Assembly (NCBI GenBank): GCA_964413535.1
Contig: CAYPTB010000054.1
Coordinates: 124,001-188,000 of the forward strand
Source of the DNA: CAYPTB01 sp964413535
GTDB lineage: Bacteria; Planctomycetota; UBA1135; GCA-002686595
DNA: 64,000 nucleotides
Direction: 5' to 3'
In this document: positions 9,610-18,302 of the stretch, piece after piece
Layout of the letters: every line of letters starts with the position of its first letter
Numbering within the stretch: the stretch's first letter is position 1
Notes under the pieces: generated by a model
Told to the model about the DNA's origin: nothing
Databases searched by the model: none
The model's input: only the letters and a program-made list of their open reading frames with translations
Translations under genes and position numbers: made by a program

Positions 9610-10373
9610 GCCGCGCCCCCGCGCTCGCGCACCGCCGCTACACGAGCGGCGTGTTGCTCGTCGCGTCGCGCGAGCTCGGCGCCTACTTCGACTCGAGCAT
9701 CGCGTACGTCGTCGCGATCCTGTTCGTGGTGCTCGCGAACTCGATCTTCATGAACGCGTTCTTCCTCACGGGGACGGTCGAGATGACGACCTTCTTCGAC
9801 GCGATGCCGCTGTTCCTGGCGATGTTCCTGCCGGCCGTCAGCATGCGGCTGTGGGCGGAGGAGCGGAAGCAGCGCACGATCGAGGTGCTCCTGACGCTGC
9901 CCCTTCAGACGCTGCAAGCGGTGCTCGGGAAGTACCTCGCGGCCCTGGCTCTGTTCGCGCTGTTCCTCGTCGGCTCGCTCCCGATCCCGGTGATGCTCTT
10001 CGCGCTGGGCGATCCCGATCCGGGGCTGATCGCGAGCGGCTACGTCGGTTTGGTCCTCCTGGGCGCGCTGTTCCTCGCCTTCGGCGCGTTCTTCTCCGCG
10101 CTCTCGAACGACCAGATCGTGGCCTTCGTGGCGAGCGCCGTGGTCGGCATCGCGACGGTGGTCGTGGGCGACTACCAGGTCGTGGCGGTGCTCGACGGGC
10201 TCGCCCCGCGCGCGGCGCTCGGCACGCTCCTGTACGAGTGGGTGTCGATCGTCCCGCACTACGACGCCTTCGTGCGCGGCGCCCTGGACCTGTCGGGCGC
10301 GCTGTTCTTCGCGCTGCTCTCGGCCCTCTTCCTGTGGGCCACCGCGCTCGTGCTCGATTCGAACCGCGGATGA
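9606..10373 (+). CDS. ABC-2 type permease, GldF-like
   Basis: The 255-residue protein starts at a GTG overlapping the ATPase stop. Its layout is an N-terminal short amphipathic segment, then about six hydrophobic helices. The conserved ABC-2 segment SMRLWAEERKQRTIEVLLTLPL between helices 2 and 3 is diagnostic of GldF/ABC2_membrane_3 proteins. It forms the membrane channel for the GldA-like ATPase. Its own stop overlaps the next ATG (ATGA), so the whole operon is translationally coupled. Confidence 0.92.
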   Translation: MSRAPALAHRRYTSGVLLVASRELGAYFDSSIAYVVAILFVVLANSIFMNAFFLTGTVEMTTFFDAMPLFLAMFLPAVSMRLWAEERKQRTIEVLLTLPLQTLQAVLGKYLAALALFALFLVGSLPIPVMLFALGDPDPGLIASGYVGLVLLGALFLAFGAFFSALSNDQIVAFVASAVVGIATVVVGDYQVVAVLDGLAPRAALGTLLYEWVSIVPHYDAFVRGALDLSGALFFALLSALFLWATALVLDSNRG

Positions 10374-13300
10374 GGAAGAAGCACCTCCTCCTCCTCGCGC
10401 TCTTCCTGGCGCTCGGCCTGGGCGTCGCGAGCTCGGCGGCCAGGATCGCGGGGCACTACCGCGGAGCACGGCTCGAGGTCGGACGCGTCCGGCCCTCGCA
10501 GGTCGATGCGGAGACGCGCGCGCGCCTCGCGGCGCTCACGGACGACGTGCTCGCGACCTACTACGTCTCGCCGCGCGCCGAGATGCCCTCGGAGCTGCGC
10601 CGGCTCGAGGACCAGGTCACCGACGTGCTCGCGGCGCTCGAGCACGCCTCGGACGGACGCTTCCGCTACCGCATCCTCGACCCGCACGCGGCGGAGGAGG
10701 TGGAACCGGTCGACGGTCAGGCGCAGCCCGAGGTCGCCCCCGAGGTCGCGCGCTACGCCGCGCGCCAGGGCATCGCGCCCTTCCGCGTGCGCAGCATCAC
10801 CGCGGACGCGTGGAGCGAGAAGACGATCTGGTCGTCGCTCACGCTCGCACTGGGGGCCCATCCGCCGGTCGTGCTGAACGGCGTCGTCTCCGAGCACGTG
10901 CCGCGCCTGCAGGCGACGCTCGTGGCGCACCTCGATCAGATGGAGGAGCCGCGCCTCCCGGTCGTCGCGCTCGCCGCGCCCGCGGGCTTCGAGCGCTTCG
11001 CGCAGGAGCTCACGCGCACGGCGAAGGTCGTGCGCGTCGACCCGGCGGAGCTCGCGCAGGGACGCGCGATCCCGCTCGAGTCCGACGTGCTCTTCTGGCT
11101 CGACCCGGGAGCGATCGACGCCGGCGTGCTGCGCGAGCTCGATCGTTACCTCGCGAGCGGCCGGAGCGTCGTGGCGGCGGGACACTTGTTTGCGCCGCGC
11201 TTCGGCCCGGACCGCTCGAGCTTCCGCTTGGAGCCCTCGGGTTTCGACGCTGCGACCCTGTGGGGCCACTTCGGCCTGCGTCCGGTGGCGGGGCTCGTGT
11301 GCGACGCGAACAGCGTCGTGGAGCGCCGCGGCGCGGACGACGCCGGAACGCCGGTCCCTTTCCTCGTGCGCTGCATCGCGCCGCAACAGCGCTTCGGACT
11401 CGTCATGCGCGGCATGCCGAACGGCACGCTCTTGTTCGAGACGCCCACGCCCTTCGCGCTCGACGGGGAGGTGCTGGCGGACAAGGGCTGGACGCCCGAG
11501 GTGCTGGCGACCTCCTCCGACGGGACCTGGGTCGAGCCCGCGGCCCCGCACCTCGGCGAGCTCGGAGACGTGCGCGCCCTCGGGCCGGAGCGCGGCGTCG
11601 CCGTCTCGCGCCAGCCGCTCGCGGTGCTGCTCGCGCCCGCCGATCCGTGGCGCGGCTCGCTCGTGGCGCTCGCCTCGGCCGCGTGCTTCCGCGACGACTG
11701 GCTCGGCGCGGAAGGCGTGGCTCACCGCCGGTTGCACGAGGTGCTCGTGAAGAACCTCGCGAGCGACGATCGGCTGGTCAAGAACAGCTCCGAAGCGGCG
11801 CGTCCCGAGCCCGTGCCCGAGCTCGGCGCGCGCCAGCGCGTCCTGTGGCGCGCGCTGTGCATCTTCCTCGTGCCGGCGCTGCTCGCCGCGACGGCCGTCC
11901 TGCGCGGGAACCTGCGCGGCGCCGGACGCGCGTTCGGTCGCGTCGCACGCGGCTCGCGGCCGGCCATGGTGCTCGGGCTCGGGCTCGGCCTGGCGCTGTG
12001 CGTCTGTCTCGTCTTCGTGCGTGCGACCGAGTTCATCCCGTGGCGCCTGGATTGGACCGCCGACGGCCTCAACCGTCTCGCGGGCGAGACCGTCGAGCTC
12101 GCGCGCGCCGCGCGCGGAGCGAACGCGACCTCGGTCGAGCTCTTCGTCTCGCGGCGCGCGAAGCTCCCGCCCGCGCTGCGGCCCGCGGTCGATCGCTTGG
12201 ACGACCTCTTCGCCGACCTCGAGCGCGCGGGCGCCGAGCTCACGCTCACGCGCGTGCACCCCGAAGAGGAGCCGGTGGAGGCGCGCGAGCGCTGGCTCGC
12301 GGAGGGCATCGCGCCGGTGCGCACGTCGAGCCGCGAGGAGGGCGTCACGACCGTGCGCAGCGTCTACTGCGCGCTGCGACTCTCTTCCAAGGGTCGGAGC
12401 GAGACGCTGGCGTTCCCCGATGCGGCGGCCTTCGAGGAGCTCGAGTTCCGCGTCGCCTTCGCCCTCTGGCGCCTTCAATCGGGACGCTCCCCCACGCTCT
12501 TGTTCGCGTCCGACACGCCGCGGCTCTCCCCCGCCGAGGCGCACATGGACTACCAGGTGAAGGGACTCTTCGCGCCCGTGGGCCAGGACCCCTTCAGCAC
12601 GGCGCGCGCGCTCCTCGAGCAAACGGGCTTCGTCGTCCAGCACGTGAACCCGCGCGCGCCCGAGCTCCCGGCCGACTTCGACGCGCTCCTGTGGTTCCAG
12701 CCGCGGCGCGAGGCCCGCCCGATGATCCGCGCGGCCTCGCAGGCGCTGCACCAGGGCGGCAAGGTGCTGCTCGCCGTGCAGCACTTCAAGCTGCAGGCGC
12801 GCCAGTACCGCGGAGCGAACTTCGCGACCGTCTACTGGCCGCAGCCGCAGACGCCCGACGTCGACCTGTACCTGCTCCCCGAGCTCGGTATCGAGCTCGT
12901 GCGGGAGGTCCTGTTCGACGAGCTCAAGACGCGCCGGCGCCTCGAGACGCAGGTGAACCGCGACTCCGCGCGGCGCGACTACGAGGACCAGGACTCGGCC
13001 CTTCCGTTCCAGATCCGCGCGTCGGCGGCGAACTTCGCCGACGATCCGCTCACGCGCGGTTTGGGCGACCTGGCCTTCACGTGGGGCAATCACATCCGTT
13101 GGGACGAGGCGAAGTTGGCCGAGCTCGGGATCGCGGCCCGGCCCGTCGTCTTCACCTCGGAGCGCGCGTGGTCCTTCGATTGGAAGGGCGGCTACCTGCC
13201 GCGCGAGGTGCTGGGCGAGCGACCCGCGGCGGAGGGCGAGGGCGTCTCGCTGCTCGCGCGCGAGCCGCTCGTGGTGCGCTTCACGGGCGACTTCCCGAGG

Positions 13301-13705
13301 GTCGAACCGCTGGGCGACGCTCCCGCCGAAGAGGCTCCGGCACCCGCGCTCCCCGAGCGCCCGGCCGCCCCGGGCGAGCTCGTGCTCGTCGGCGCGTCGG
13401 AGCCGTTCGGGGACGGCGCGCTCTTCGATCCGGACTTCCGCGCCGACCACCTGCTGGTCCAGGCCGCGGCGCACCTCGCGCTGCCGGCCGAGCTCGCCGC
13501 GGTCGCCGGCCGCCGGCGCGTCGCGCGCGGGTTCGACTACGTCGACGCGGCAAAGAAGCGCGAGTGGCGCGCCATCGTGCTCGCTGCGGGACCGCTCGCG
13601 CTCCTCGCCTTCGGCGTCCTGCGCGCGCTCGTGCGCTCACGCGCACCCAGCCTCGTGCGCTCGCGCGCAGCCAACGCCGGGCACCGCGCCGGAGGCGCTC
13701 GCTAG
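10370..13705 (+). CDS. GldG-like ABC auxiliary protein, apparently two GldG modules in one chain
   Basis: The 1111-residue protein starts at an ATG overlapping the permease stop. An N-terminal membrane anchor (residues 5-22) is followed by an extracytoplasmic module opening with RARLAALTDDVLATYYVS, the usual ABC_transp_aux/GldG start. That module ends at a membrane helix near 490-510. A second anchor at about 533-552 starts another module with the same order (LNRLAGETVELARAA, then VELFVSRRAKLPPALR), ending in a third helix at 1069-1088. Single-module GldG proteins are about half this length. I read this as fusion or internal duplication of two GldG copies within one ABC complex. The duplication is an inference from layout and should be aligned. 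Confidence 0.85.
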   Translation: MRKKHLLLLALFLALGLGVASSAARIAGHYRGARLEVGRVRPSQVDAETRARLAALTDDVLATYYVSPRAEMPSELRRLEDQVTDVLAALEHASDGRFRYRILDPHAAEEVEPVDGQAQPEVAPEVARYAARQGIAPFRVRSITADAWSEKTIWSSLTLALGAHPPVVLNGVVSEHVPRLQATLVAHLDQMEEPRLPVVALAAPAGFERFAQELTRTAKVVRVDPAELAQGRAIPLESDVLFWLDPGAIDAGVLRELDRYLASGRSVVAAGHLFAPRFGPDRSSFRLEPSGFDAATLWGHFGLRPVAGLVCDANSVVERRGADDAGTPVPFLVRCIAPQQRFGLVMRGMPNGTLLFETPTPFALDGEVLADKGWTPEVLATSSDGTWVEPAAPHLGELGDVRALGPERGVAVSRQPLAVLLAPADPWRGSLVALASAACFRDDWLGAEGVAHRRLHEVLVKNLASDDRLVKNSSEAARPEPVPELGARQRVLWRALCIFLVPALLAATAVLRGNLRGAGRAFGRVARGSRPAMVLGLGLGLALCVCLVFVRATEFIPWRLDWTADGLNRLAGETVELARAARGANATSVELFVSRRAKLPPALRPAVDRLDDLFADLERAGAELTLTRVHPEEEPVEARERWLAEGIAPVRTSSREEGVTTVRSVYCALRLSSKGRSETLAFPDAAAFEELEFRVAFALWRLQSGRSPTLLFASDTPRLSPAEAHMDYQVKGLFAPVGQDPFSTARALLEQTGFVVQHVNPRAPELPADFDALLWFQPRREARPMIRAASQALHQGGKVLLAVQHFKLQARQYRGANFATVYWPQPQTPDVDLYLLPELGIELVREVLFDELKTRRRLETQVNRDSARRDYEDQDSALPFQIRASAANFADDPLTRGLGDLAFTWGNHIRWDEAKLAELGIAARPVVFTSERAWSFDWKGGYLPREVLGERPAAEGEGVSLLAREPLVVRFTGDFPRVEPLGDAPAEEAPAPALPERPAAPGELVLVGASEPFGDGALFDPDFRADHLLVQAAAHLALPAELAAVAGRRRVARGFDYVDAAKKREWRAIVLAAGPLALLAFGVLRALVRSRAPSLVRSRAANAGHRAGGAR

Positions 13706-14833
13706 ATGCTGCGCGGCATCGTCGTCCTCGCCGTGCTCCTCGCCGGTCTCGTCGTGTGGGATCGCGCGCTCGCCGACGAGCGCGAAGCGGTCCGCGGAGC
13801 GAGCGGACGCCTGGAGAAGCTCCTCGACGACGCGCAGCGCGCCGGGCTGGTCGTCGCGGCCGTGCGCGTCGAGACCGCGCAGGGCGAGAGCTTCCTCTAC
13901 GCGCGCGCGCGCGGCGTGTGGCGCTTGCTCGAGCCGCCCGTCAACACCTACGTGGACCAATACGCCCTCGGCGGACTGATGCAGTCGCTCCTTGACGCCG
14001 AAGGCGTCGTGCTCACGAAGGAGAAGCTGCGCGCGAAGAGCTACGGCTTCGGCGGCGACGTGGCGTTGCGCGTGACGCTGCACGGCACGGGACTCCAGAA
14101 GGACGAAGACCAGGACGTCCTGTTCGGCGCGGACCTGGGCTTCGCGATCCAGGGCACGGACGGCTGCTACGTCCGGCCGCTCGGCACGCACGAGGTGTGG
14201 GCCGTGGACCAGAACCCGCGCACGTTCCTCACGCGGCCGCCGGGCTCGAGCTTCCCGCCCATGCTCGACCCGTACGTGCTCCCCGTCGCCTTCGCGGCGA
14301 CGCTGGGCGGCTTCACGAAGATCGAGGTCGAGCGCGCGCGCGGCGAGAGCTACGTGCTCGAGCGCGGCACGGATCCCGCGCTCGACTCGGCCGACCCGGC
14401 CGCGAGCGCGGACTTCCCCGGCGGAGACTCGTGGGTGCTCGTGCGCGCTGACGGCCGGCGCGAGGCGTGCCATCCGGTCCCCGTCACGGGCTACACGATC
14501 TTCCTCCTGCGCGCGACCTACGAGCGGATCGTCGGACCCGCCGACCTGGATCCCGCCGTCGCGGACCGTCCGGCGGTGCGCCTCGTGCTGCATCCCGTCC
14601 AGGGCGAACCCTTCGAGCTCCTGCTCGGCGAGCCCGAGCGCTCGGGCGGACGCGTGCTCGTCAACCTCGGCACGCAGACGGCCTTCGGATTGAGCCCGGA
14701 AACAGCCGACCTGCTCGCGCCCACGCCCGAAGTCGTCTCGCGCGTCGAGGCCGGCAACCCGTGGCACGAATTCATCCAGGTGAACCCGGCGGCGGGCATC
14801 AACCCGCTGCTCGACCCGCTGCAGAGACGCTAG
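13706..14833 (+). CDS. DUF4340 domain membrane-anchored protein
   Basis: The 375-residue product has one N-terminal membrane segment (residues 4-19) and then a periplasmic region fitting DUF4340, the usual fourth member of Gld-type ABC operons in non-gliding bacteria. The motif FLYARARGVWRLLEPPVNTYVD, where a per-residue value is compared with a W-R-L-xP pattern, is typical. The start codon directly abuts the preceding stop (TAGATG). The gene ends inside the left arm of a terminal inverted repeat, so its last bases belong to the downstream element. Function is unknown; it is presumably a scaffold of the transporter. Confidence 0.8.
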   Translation: MLRGIVVLAVLLAGLVVWDRALADEREAVRGASGRLEKLLDDAQRAGLVVAAVRVETAQGESFLYARARGVWRLLEPPVNTYVDQYALGGLMQSLLDAEGVVLTKEKLRAKSYGFGGDVALRVTLHGTGLQKDEDQDVLFGADLGFAIQGTDGCYVRPLGTHEVWAVDQNPRTFLTRPPGSSFPPMLDPYVLPVAFAATLGGFTKIEVERARGESYVLERGTDPALDSADPAASADFPGGDSWVLVRADGRREACHPVPVTGYTIFLLRATYERIVGPADLDPAVADRPAVRLVLHPVQGEPFELLLGEPERSGGRVLVNLGTQTAFGLSPETADLLAPTPEVVSRVEAGNPWHEFIQVNPAAGINPLLDPLQRR

Positions 14834-14996
14834 CAGCCCGTTGAAGAAGTCATCCGGCGCCATGAGCCCGTCCTCCACTCCAGTGCGGCACCTGCGAGCC
14901 TCGGAGAATTCACCAATTCGCCTGCGTTCCCAGGCACCACACCGAAGCGGATGCCGGGCCCCTGGCATCCGGAGCACTTCTTCAGCGGGCTGCTAG
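14830..14996. mobile_element. MITE-like element with 27-28 bp terminal inverted repeats
   Basis: Left arm 14830-14857 starts CTAGCAGCCCGTTGAAGAAG. Right arm 14969-14996 is its reverse complement with three mismatches in the 27-bp core (24 of 27). The element spans about 167 bp and has no coding capacity. Inside the right half, CGGATGCC and GGCATCCG form a hairpin with an 8-base loop. The AGCAGCCNGTTGAA-type end resembles transposase-recognised termini of IS1182-like elements as I remember them, but no transposase is present. The TAG stop of the DUF4340 gene lies inside the left arm, and a promoter-like TAGGCT lies at the right end. Confidence 0.65.
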
Positions 14997-14999
14997 GCT
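14994..14999 (+). promoter_or_regulatory. Candidate -10 element at the MITE edge, before the PH-domain gene
   Basis: TAGGCT lies eleven bases before the ATG at 15011 and spans the outer edge of the right terminal repeat. If it is used, the repeat element helps supply the promoter of the next gene. Confidence 0.35.
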
Positions 15000-15010
15000 C
15001 GACCCCGACC

Positions 15011-15592
15011 ATGGACCCCACGACGACTCTCGCGCACGCCACGTTCGACCCGAAGCTGAAGCTCTACTGGATACTCAACGGGTGCCTCGTACTCGCGATG
15101 ACGCTGGTCGGGCTCCCGCTCGTCCCGCTCTGGCTCTTCTTCGGGCGCGTGTTCGTGGAGCGGCGCTTCGAGCGGCTCGCGGCCGAGCTCACGCCGCGCG
15201 CGCTGAAGCTGCGCCACGGGTATCTCTTCCGCGTCGAGAAGACGATCCCGCTCGACAAGATCCAGGACATGAGCCTGCACGAGGGCCCGCTCCTGCGGCA
15301 CCTCGGTCTCGAGGCGCTGCGCGTCGAGACGGCGGGGCAGGGAGCTCCGCAGGGCATGCCGGATGCGTCGCTGGTCGGGATCGTCGGCGCGCGCGCCTTC
15401 CGCGACGCGGTGCTCGCCCGCCGCGACGCGGTGGTGAGCGCGGGGGACACGACGCGCGCCGGCGCCCTGGAGCGCTCGGCTCCCGAGCCGAGCGCCGGCG
15501 AGAGGTCGGAGCCCTCCACGCTGGTCGAGATCCGTGACGGACTCGCGCGCATCGAAACGCTCCTGCGCGACGCGACGCGTCGAGCGAATTGA
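15011..15592 (+). CDS. Membrane protein with bacterial PH (YdbS/DUF304-like) domain
   Basis: The 193-residue protein has a hydrophobic hairpin at residues 18-45. A bPH2-like domain follows: RALKLRHGYLFRVEKTIPLDKIQDMSLHEGPLLRHLG, then LRVETAGQG. The I-P-L-x-K-I-Q-D motif is the usual hallmark of the family. The C-terminal 60 residues are a charged, probably helical extension. Family members are membrane proteins of largely unknown role. I start at ATG 15011 because the frame upstream runs back into the inverted-repeat element. Confidence 0.85.
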   Translation: MDPTTTLAHATFDPKLKLYWILNGCLVLAMTLVGLPLVPLWLFFGRVFVERRFERLAAELTPRALKLRHGYLFRVEKTIPLDKIQDMSLHEGPLLRHLGLEALRVETAGQGAPQGMPDASLVGIVGARAFRDAVLARRDAVVSAGDTTRAGALERSAPEPSAGERSEPSTLVEIRDGLARIETLLRDATRRAN

Positions 15593-15614
15593 ACGACAGG
15601 CCGCGCGCGAGCGG

Positions 15615-15654
15615 CGAGCCGCGCCGAGCCGCGCCGCCGAGCCGCGCCGAGCCG
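15615..15654. repeat. Short CGAGCCGCGC-type tandem array
   Basis: Four near-copies of a 10-bp CGAGCCGCGC unit lie between the PH-domain gene and the cyclophilin-like gene. One spacing is slightly irregular. No function is apparent. Confidence 0.6.
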
Positions 15655-15672
15655 TGCAACGGGACGGGCTGA

Positions 15673-15678
15673 TACCCT
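15673..15678 (+). promoter_or_regulatory. Candidate -10 element for the cyclophilin-like gene
   Basis: TACCCT in the context GCTGATACCCT sits seven bases before the ATG at 15686. That spacing would give an almost leaderless transcript if it is used. Confidence 0.35.
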
Positions 15679-15685
15679 CTCGGCC

Positions 15686-16417
15686 ATGCGCCTCCTCTTC
15701 GCCCTCCTGTGCGCCTCCCTCGTCGCCGCCTGCGGCGAAACCCCCGCGACCGGCGACGGAGCGTCCGACGCGGCGACCACGCGAGCTGCCGACGCGGCGA
15801 GCGAGGACGCAGCGAGCAGGGCGCCCGCCCCGGGAAAGGAGCGCAAGCGGCCTCCCGGGAAGGGCCGCGCTCCCGCCCCGCTGGCCCCGGCCGGACCCGT
15901 TCCCGAGACGTTCCGCGTGCTGCTGCGCACGACGAAGGGCGAGATCGAGGTCGAGTGCGTGCGCGCCTGGTCGCCGCTCGGCGTCGAGCGCTTCCACCAC
16001 CTGGTGCGGACGGGCTTCTACTCGGACACGCCGTTCTTCGCCGTCGTCCCGGGGCGCTACGCGATGTTCGGCCTGCCCATGGGAAACAACAAGTTGGGGC
16101 GCGCCTGGCGCAGCGCGGCGATCCCCGACGAGCCGGCGCTCGAGTCCAACCTGCGCGGAACCCTCGCGTTCGGGCGTCCCGCCGCGCAGGCGAACAGCCG
16201 CTCGACCGAGGTCTTCGTCAACCTGGGCGACAACCCCGACTTCGACGGGACCACGGCTCCCTTCGGTCGGGTCGTGCGCGGCATCGAGGTGGCGGACGCG
16301 CTGTTCGCCGACTACACGGGCGAGCTCGACATGCAGGCCCTGCGCTCGAAGGGCAACCTCTACCTCGCCCGCTTCCCCTTGATCGACCGCGTAAAGGAAG
16401 CCGTCTTCGTCGAGTGA
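15686..16417 (+). CDS. Cyclophilin-type peptidyl-prolyl isomerase-like lipoprotein
   Basis: The 243-residue protein has a lipobox VAAC (Cys16), a 55-residue Ala/Pro-rich linker and a cyclophilin domain from about residue 75. Recognisable cyclophilin segments are TTKGEIEVE, FYSDTPFFAVVPGRYAMFG, then TEVFVNLGDNPDFDG and PFGRVVRGIEV. The catalytic arginine of active cyclophilins (the F-x-R-V-V-P-G position) is alanine here (Ala119). Isomerase activity may therefore be weak or lost, and a binding or chaperone role is possible. The product should sit in the envelope as a lipoprotein. Confidence 0.85.
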   Translation: MRLLFALLCASLVAACGETPATGDGASDAATTRAADAASEDAASRAPAPGKERKRPPGKGRAPAPLAPAGPVPETFRVLLRTTKGEIEVECVRAWSPLGVERFHHLVRTGFYSDTPFFAVVPGRYAMFGLPMGNNKLGRAWRSAAIPDEPALESNLRGTLAFGRPAAQANSRSTEVFVNLGDNPDFDGTTAPFGRVVRGIEVADALFADYTGELDMQALRSKGNLYLARFPLIDRVKEAVFVE

Positions 16418-16605
16418 GCGCCCCGCGGCGCTCTCGACCCCCTCGAACCGAGGGCGTCCCCGGCGGTCCGTCCCGGGCCGGGCTTCCTTAGGATGTCCGG
16501 CGGAGAGGTCCGGCCGGACGTGACCCGCCCGAGGCCTGCGTGCTACGGGTTCCCGATCGGGCCGAACGCCCGCCTCCACCTCGCGCCCCCCGCCATGTGC
16601 CGCCC

Positions 16606-18117
16606 ATGAAGCACCTCGCCCTGCTCCCGTTCTTGCTCTCGGCTCACCTGACCGCGCCCTTCCGTGGAGACGACGAGCCGGAGCTCGACTATGCCGCGCT
16701 GGCCCGGGAGTTCCTCGAGGAGCACGACTCGAGCGGCGGGCAGCCGGGAGCCGTGTCGCTCGCGGGGTTCCTCGACGACGCGCAGCGCTACCGCCGCTTC
16801 GACCTCGGCGCGTTCGACGTGCGCGTCGCCTGCGCGACGCTCCAGGACCGCGCGGGGGCCGAGCTCTTCGCGCACGCCGCGCGCGGGCTCGTGCGGTTGC
16901 AGGAGCACTGGTACCGCTGGAGCGCGCCCGAGGGACTGGAGGCCGAAGCGGTCCTCGCGGACTTCGAGCTCCTCGCGAAGTGGGTCGACTCGTGGTCGAC
17001 CTCGTCGCTCGGGACGCTCGGTCGGAACGCCGGCCAGGACTTCCTCGAACGCTTGGGCGCGAGCGCCGATCAGCGCGCCGCGCACGCTCGAATCCAGAAG
17101 ACGATGTCGACCGGCGAGTACCTGGATATCGCGCTGTCCGACGAGGCGAACACGCAGATCCTCTTCGTCGCCGACCGCGGCGCCTTCCTCCGGCTCCTGT
17201 GCTTCACCGGCTGGAACGCGCCCGACGCGCGCGCTTACTACTGGAAGAAGGGCATCGAGCAGTGGACCACCTTCTGGAACGAGGAGACGCAGGTCGTCGC
17301 GCTGCAGTACCCCGAGTACCCGGTCGACATGAAGCACCCGGAGCGCGGCTCCTCGATGAACGAGTTCGAGAAGACGGGAGTCGGACAGCACGCGGCGGAG
17401 AAGGGGGCGGCGTCCCTGTTCTGGCGCTACTTCGGCAACAACGACGCGTTGTTCTACGAGGCCGCGCTGGCCACGAACCTCGCGCTGGCCATCTACGGCG
17501 AGAACAACGTCCGCACCGGCGCTCCCGTGTACAAGAACTCCGGCGGCTCCACGTCGAGCTTCGAGGTGTTCGTGCCGGGCGGAAACTCGGCCGGCGGGAC
17601 GCTGCCCGGACGCCGGGCCGTCGGGGTGATCGAGGTCCCGCTGTGGCGCGAGACGAAGGGCGAGGACCACTACGTCGAGGGGCTTCAGAAGGCCCAGAAG
17701 CTCGGCCAGAAGCTCGCCAAGAAGGCGAAGGACGGGCGCAAGGACGAGCGCATCCACTTCCAGATCACCGGCCCGAAGCCGGCCGACAAGACCTACGTCT
17801 CCGCGCCGTTCTTCGGCGTGGCCGCCGCCGCGAAGGAGCTCCCGCCCAAGGACTACCTCGAGGACTACGAGGAGTTCTTCCGCGCCTACCGCGCGAGCTT
17901 CTTCCACTGGCTCGCGACCGTGTCGGTCGGAAGGGACGCGGGCGCGAACGCCGCGAAGTTCGCGGAGCTCAACCGCCGCCTCGCGACGCGCGCCAAGGAC
18001 TCCAACTTCGACGAGATCGTCTCCGAGCTCTACGGCGTCCCGCTCAGCGCCGCCGACGGCTCGACCGACAGCCTCGAGTGGCGCTTCCTCGCCTGGATCG
18101 CGAAGGGCGGCCGGTAG
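16606..18117 (+). CDS. Secreted protein of unknown function
   Basis: I do not recognise this 503-residue protein. It has a likely cleavable signal peptide (MKHLALLPFLLSAHLTAPF) and then a mostly polar, aromatic-rich body with no repeats and no membrane helices. One lysine-rich stretch near residues 360-385 (KAQKLGQKLAKKAKDGRKD) stands out. The ATG at 16606 is preferred because it opens the signal sequence; the frame extends to 16540 without one. A TAGGAT box at 16489-16494 could be its promoter, giving a leader of about 100 bases. It lies between the cyclophilin-like gene and a GT-C protein, which gives no functional clue. Confidence 0.75.
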   Translation: MKHLALLPFLLSAHLTAPFRGDDEPELDYAALAREFLEEHDSSGGQPGAVSLAGFLDDAQRYRRFDLGAFDVRVACATLQDRAGAELFAHAARGLVRLQEHWYRWSAPEGLEAEAVLADFELLAKWVDSWSTSSLGTLGRNAGQDFLERLGASADQRAAHARIQKTMSTGEYLDIALSDEANTQILFVADRGAFLRLLCFTGWNAPDARAYYWKKGIEQWTTFWNEETQVVALQYPEYPVDMKHPERGSSMNEFEKTGVGQHAAEKGAASLFWRYFGNNDALFYEAALATNLALAIYGENNVRTGAPVYKNSGGSTSSFEVFVPGGNSAGGTLPGRRAVGVIEVPLWRETKGEDHYVEGLQKAQKLGQKLAKKAKDGRKDERIHFQITGPKPADKTYVSAPFFGVAAAAKELPPKDYLEDYEEFFRAYRASFFHWLATVSVGRDAGANAAKFAELNRRLATRAKDSNFDEIVSELYGVPLSAADGSTDSLEWRFLAWIAKGGR

Positions 18118-18146
18118 CCGCGCGGCAGGCGAGCCGGAGGAGCGAA

Positions 18147-18260
18147 AGAGCGTTGCTCCCGCGCCGGACCGCGGAGCCGTGACCCCGTCGCCGCGGCCCC
18201 GTCACGCGGCCCCCTGGCGCGGCCCAGAGCGTTGCTCCCCCGCGCCGCGCCGTGTAGGAC
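18147..18260. repeat. Imperfect direct repeat of about 79 bp
   Basis: AGAGCGTTGCTCCC at 18147-18160 recurs at 18226-18239. Similar GTGACCC and CGTCGCGGC-like stretches follow each copy at matching spacing. It fills the gap between the secreted protein and the GT-C gene. Origin and role are unknown. Confidence 0.5.
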
Positions 18261-18302
18261 GTGACCCGCTCGTCGCGGCGCCCGCGCGGGCGCTCCCCGA
18301 GC

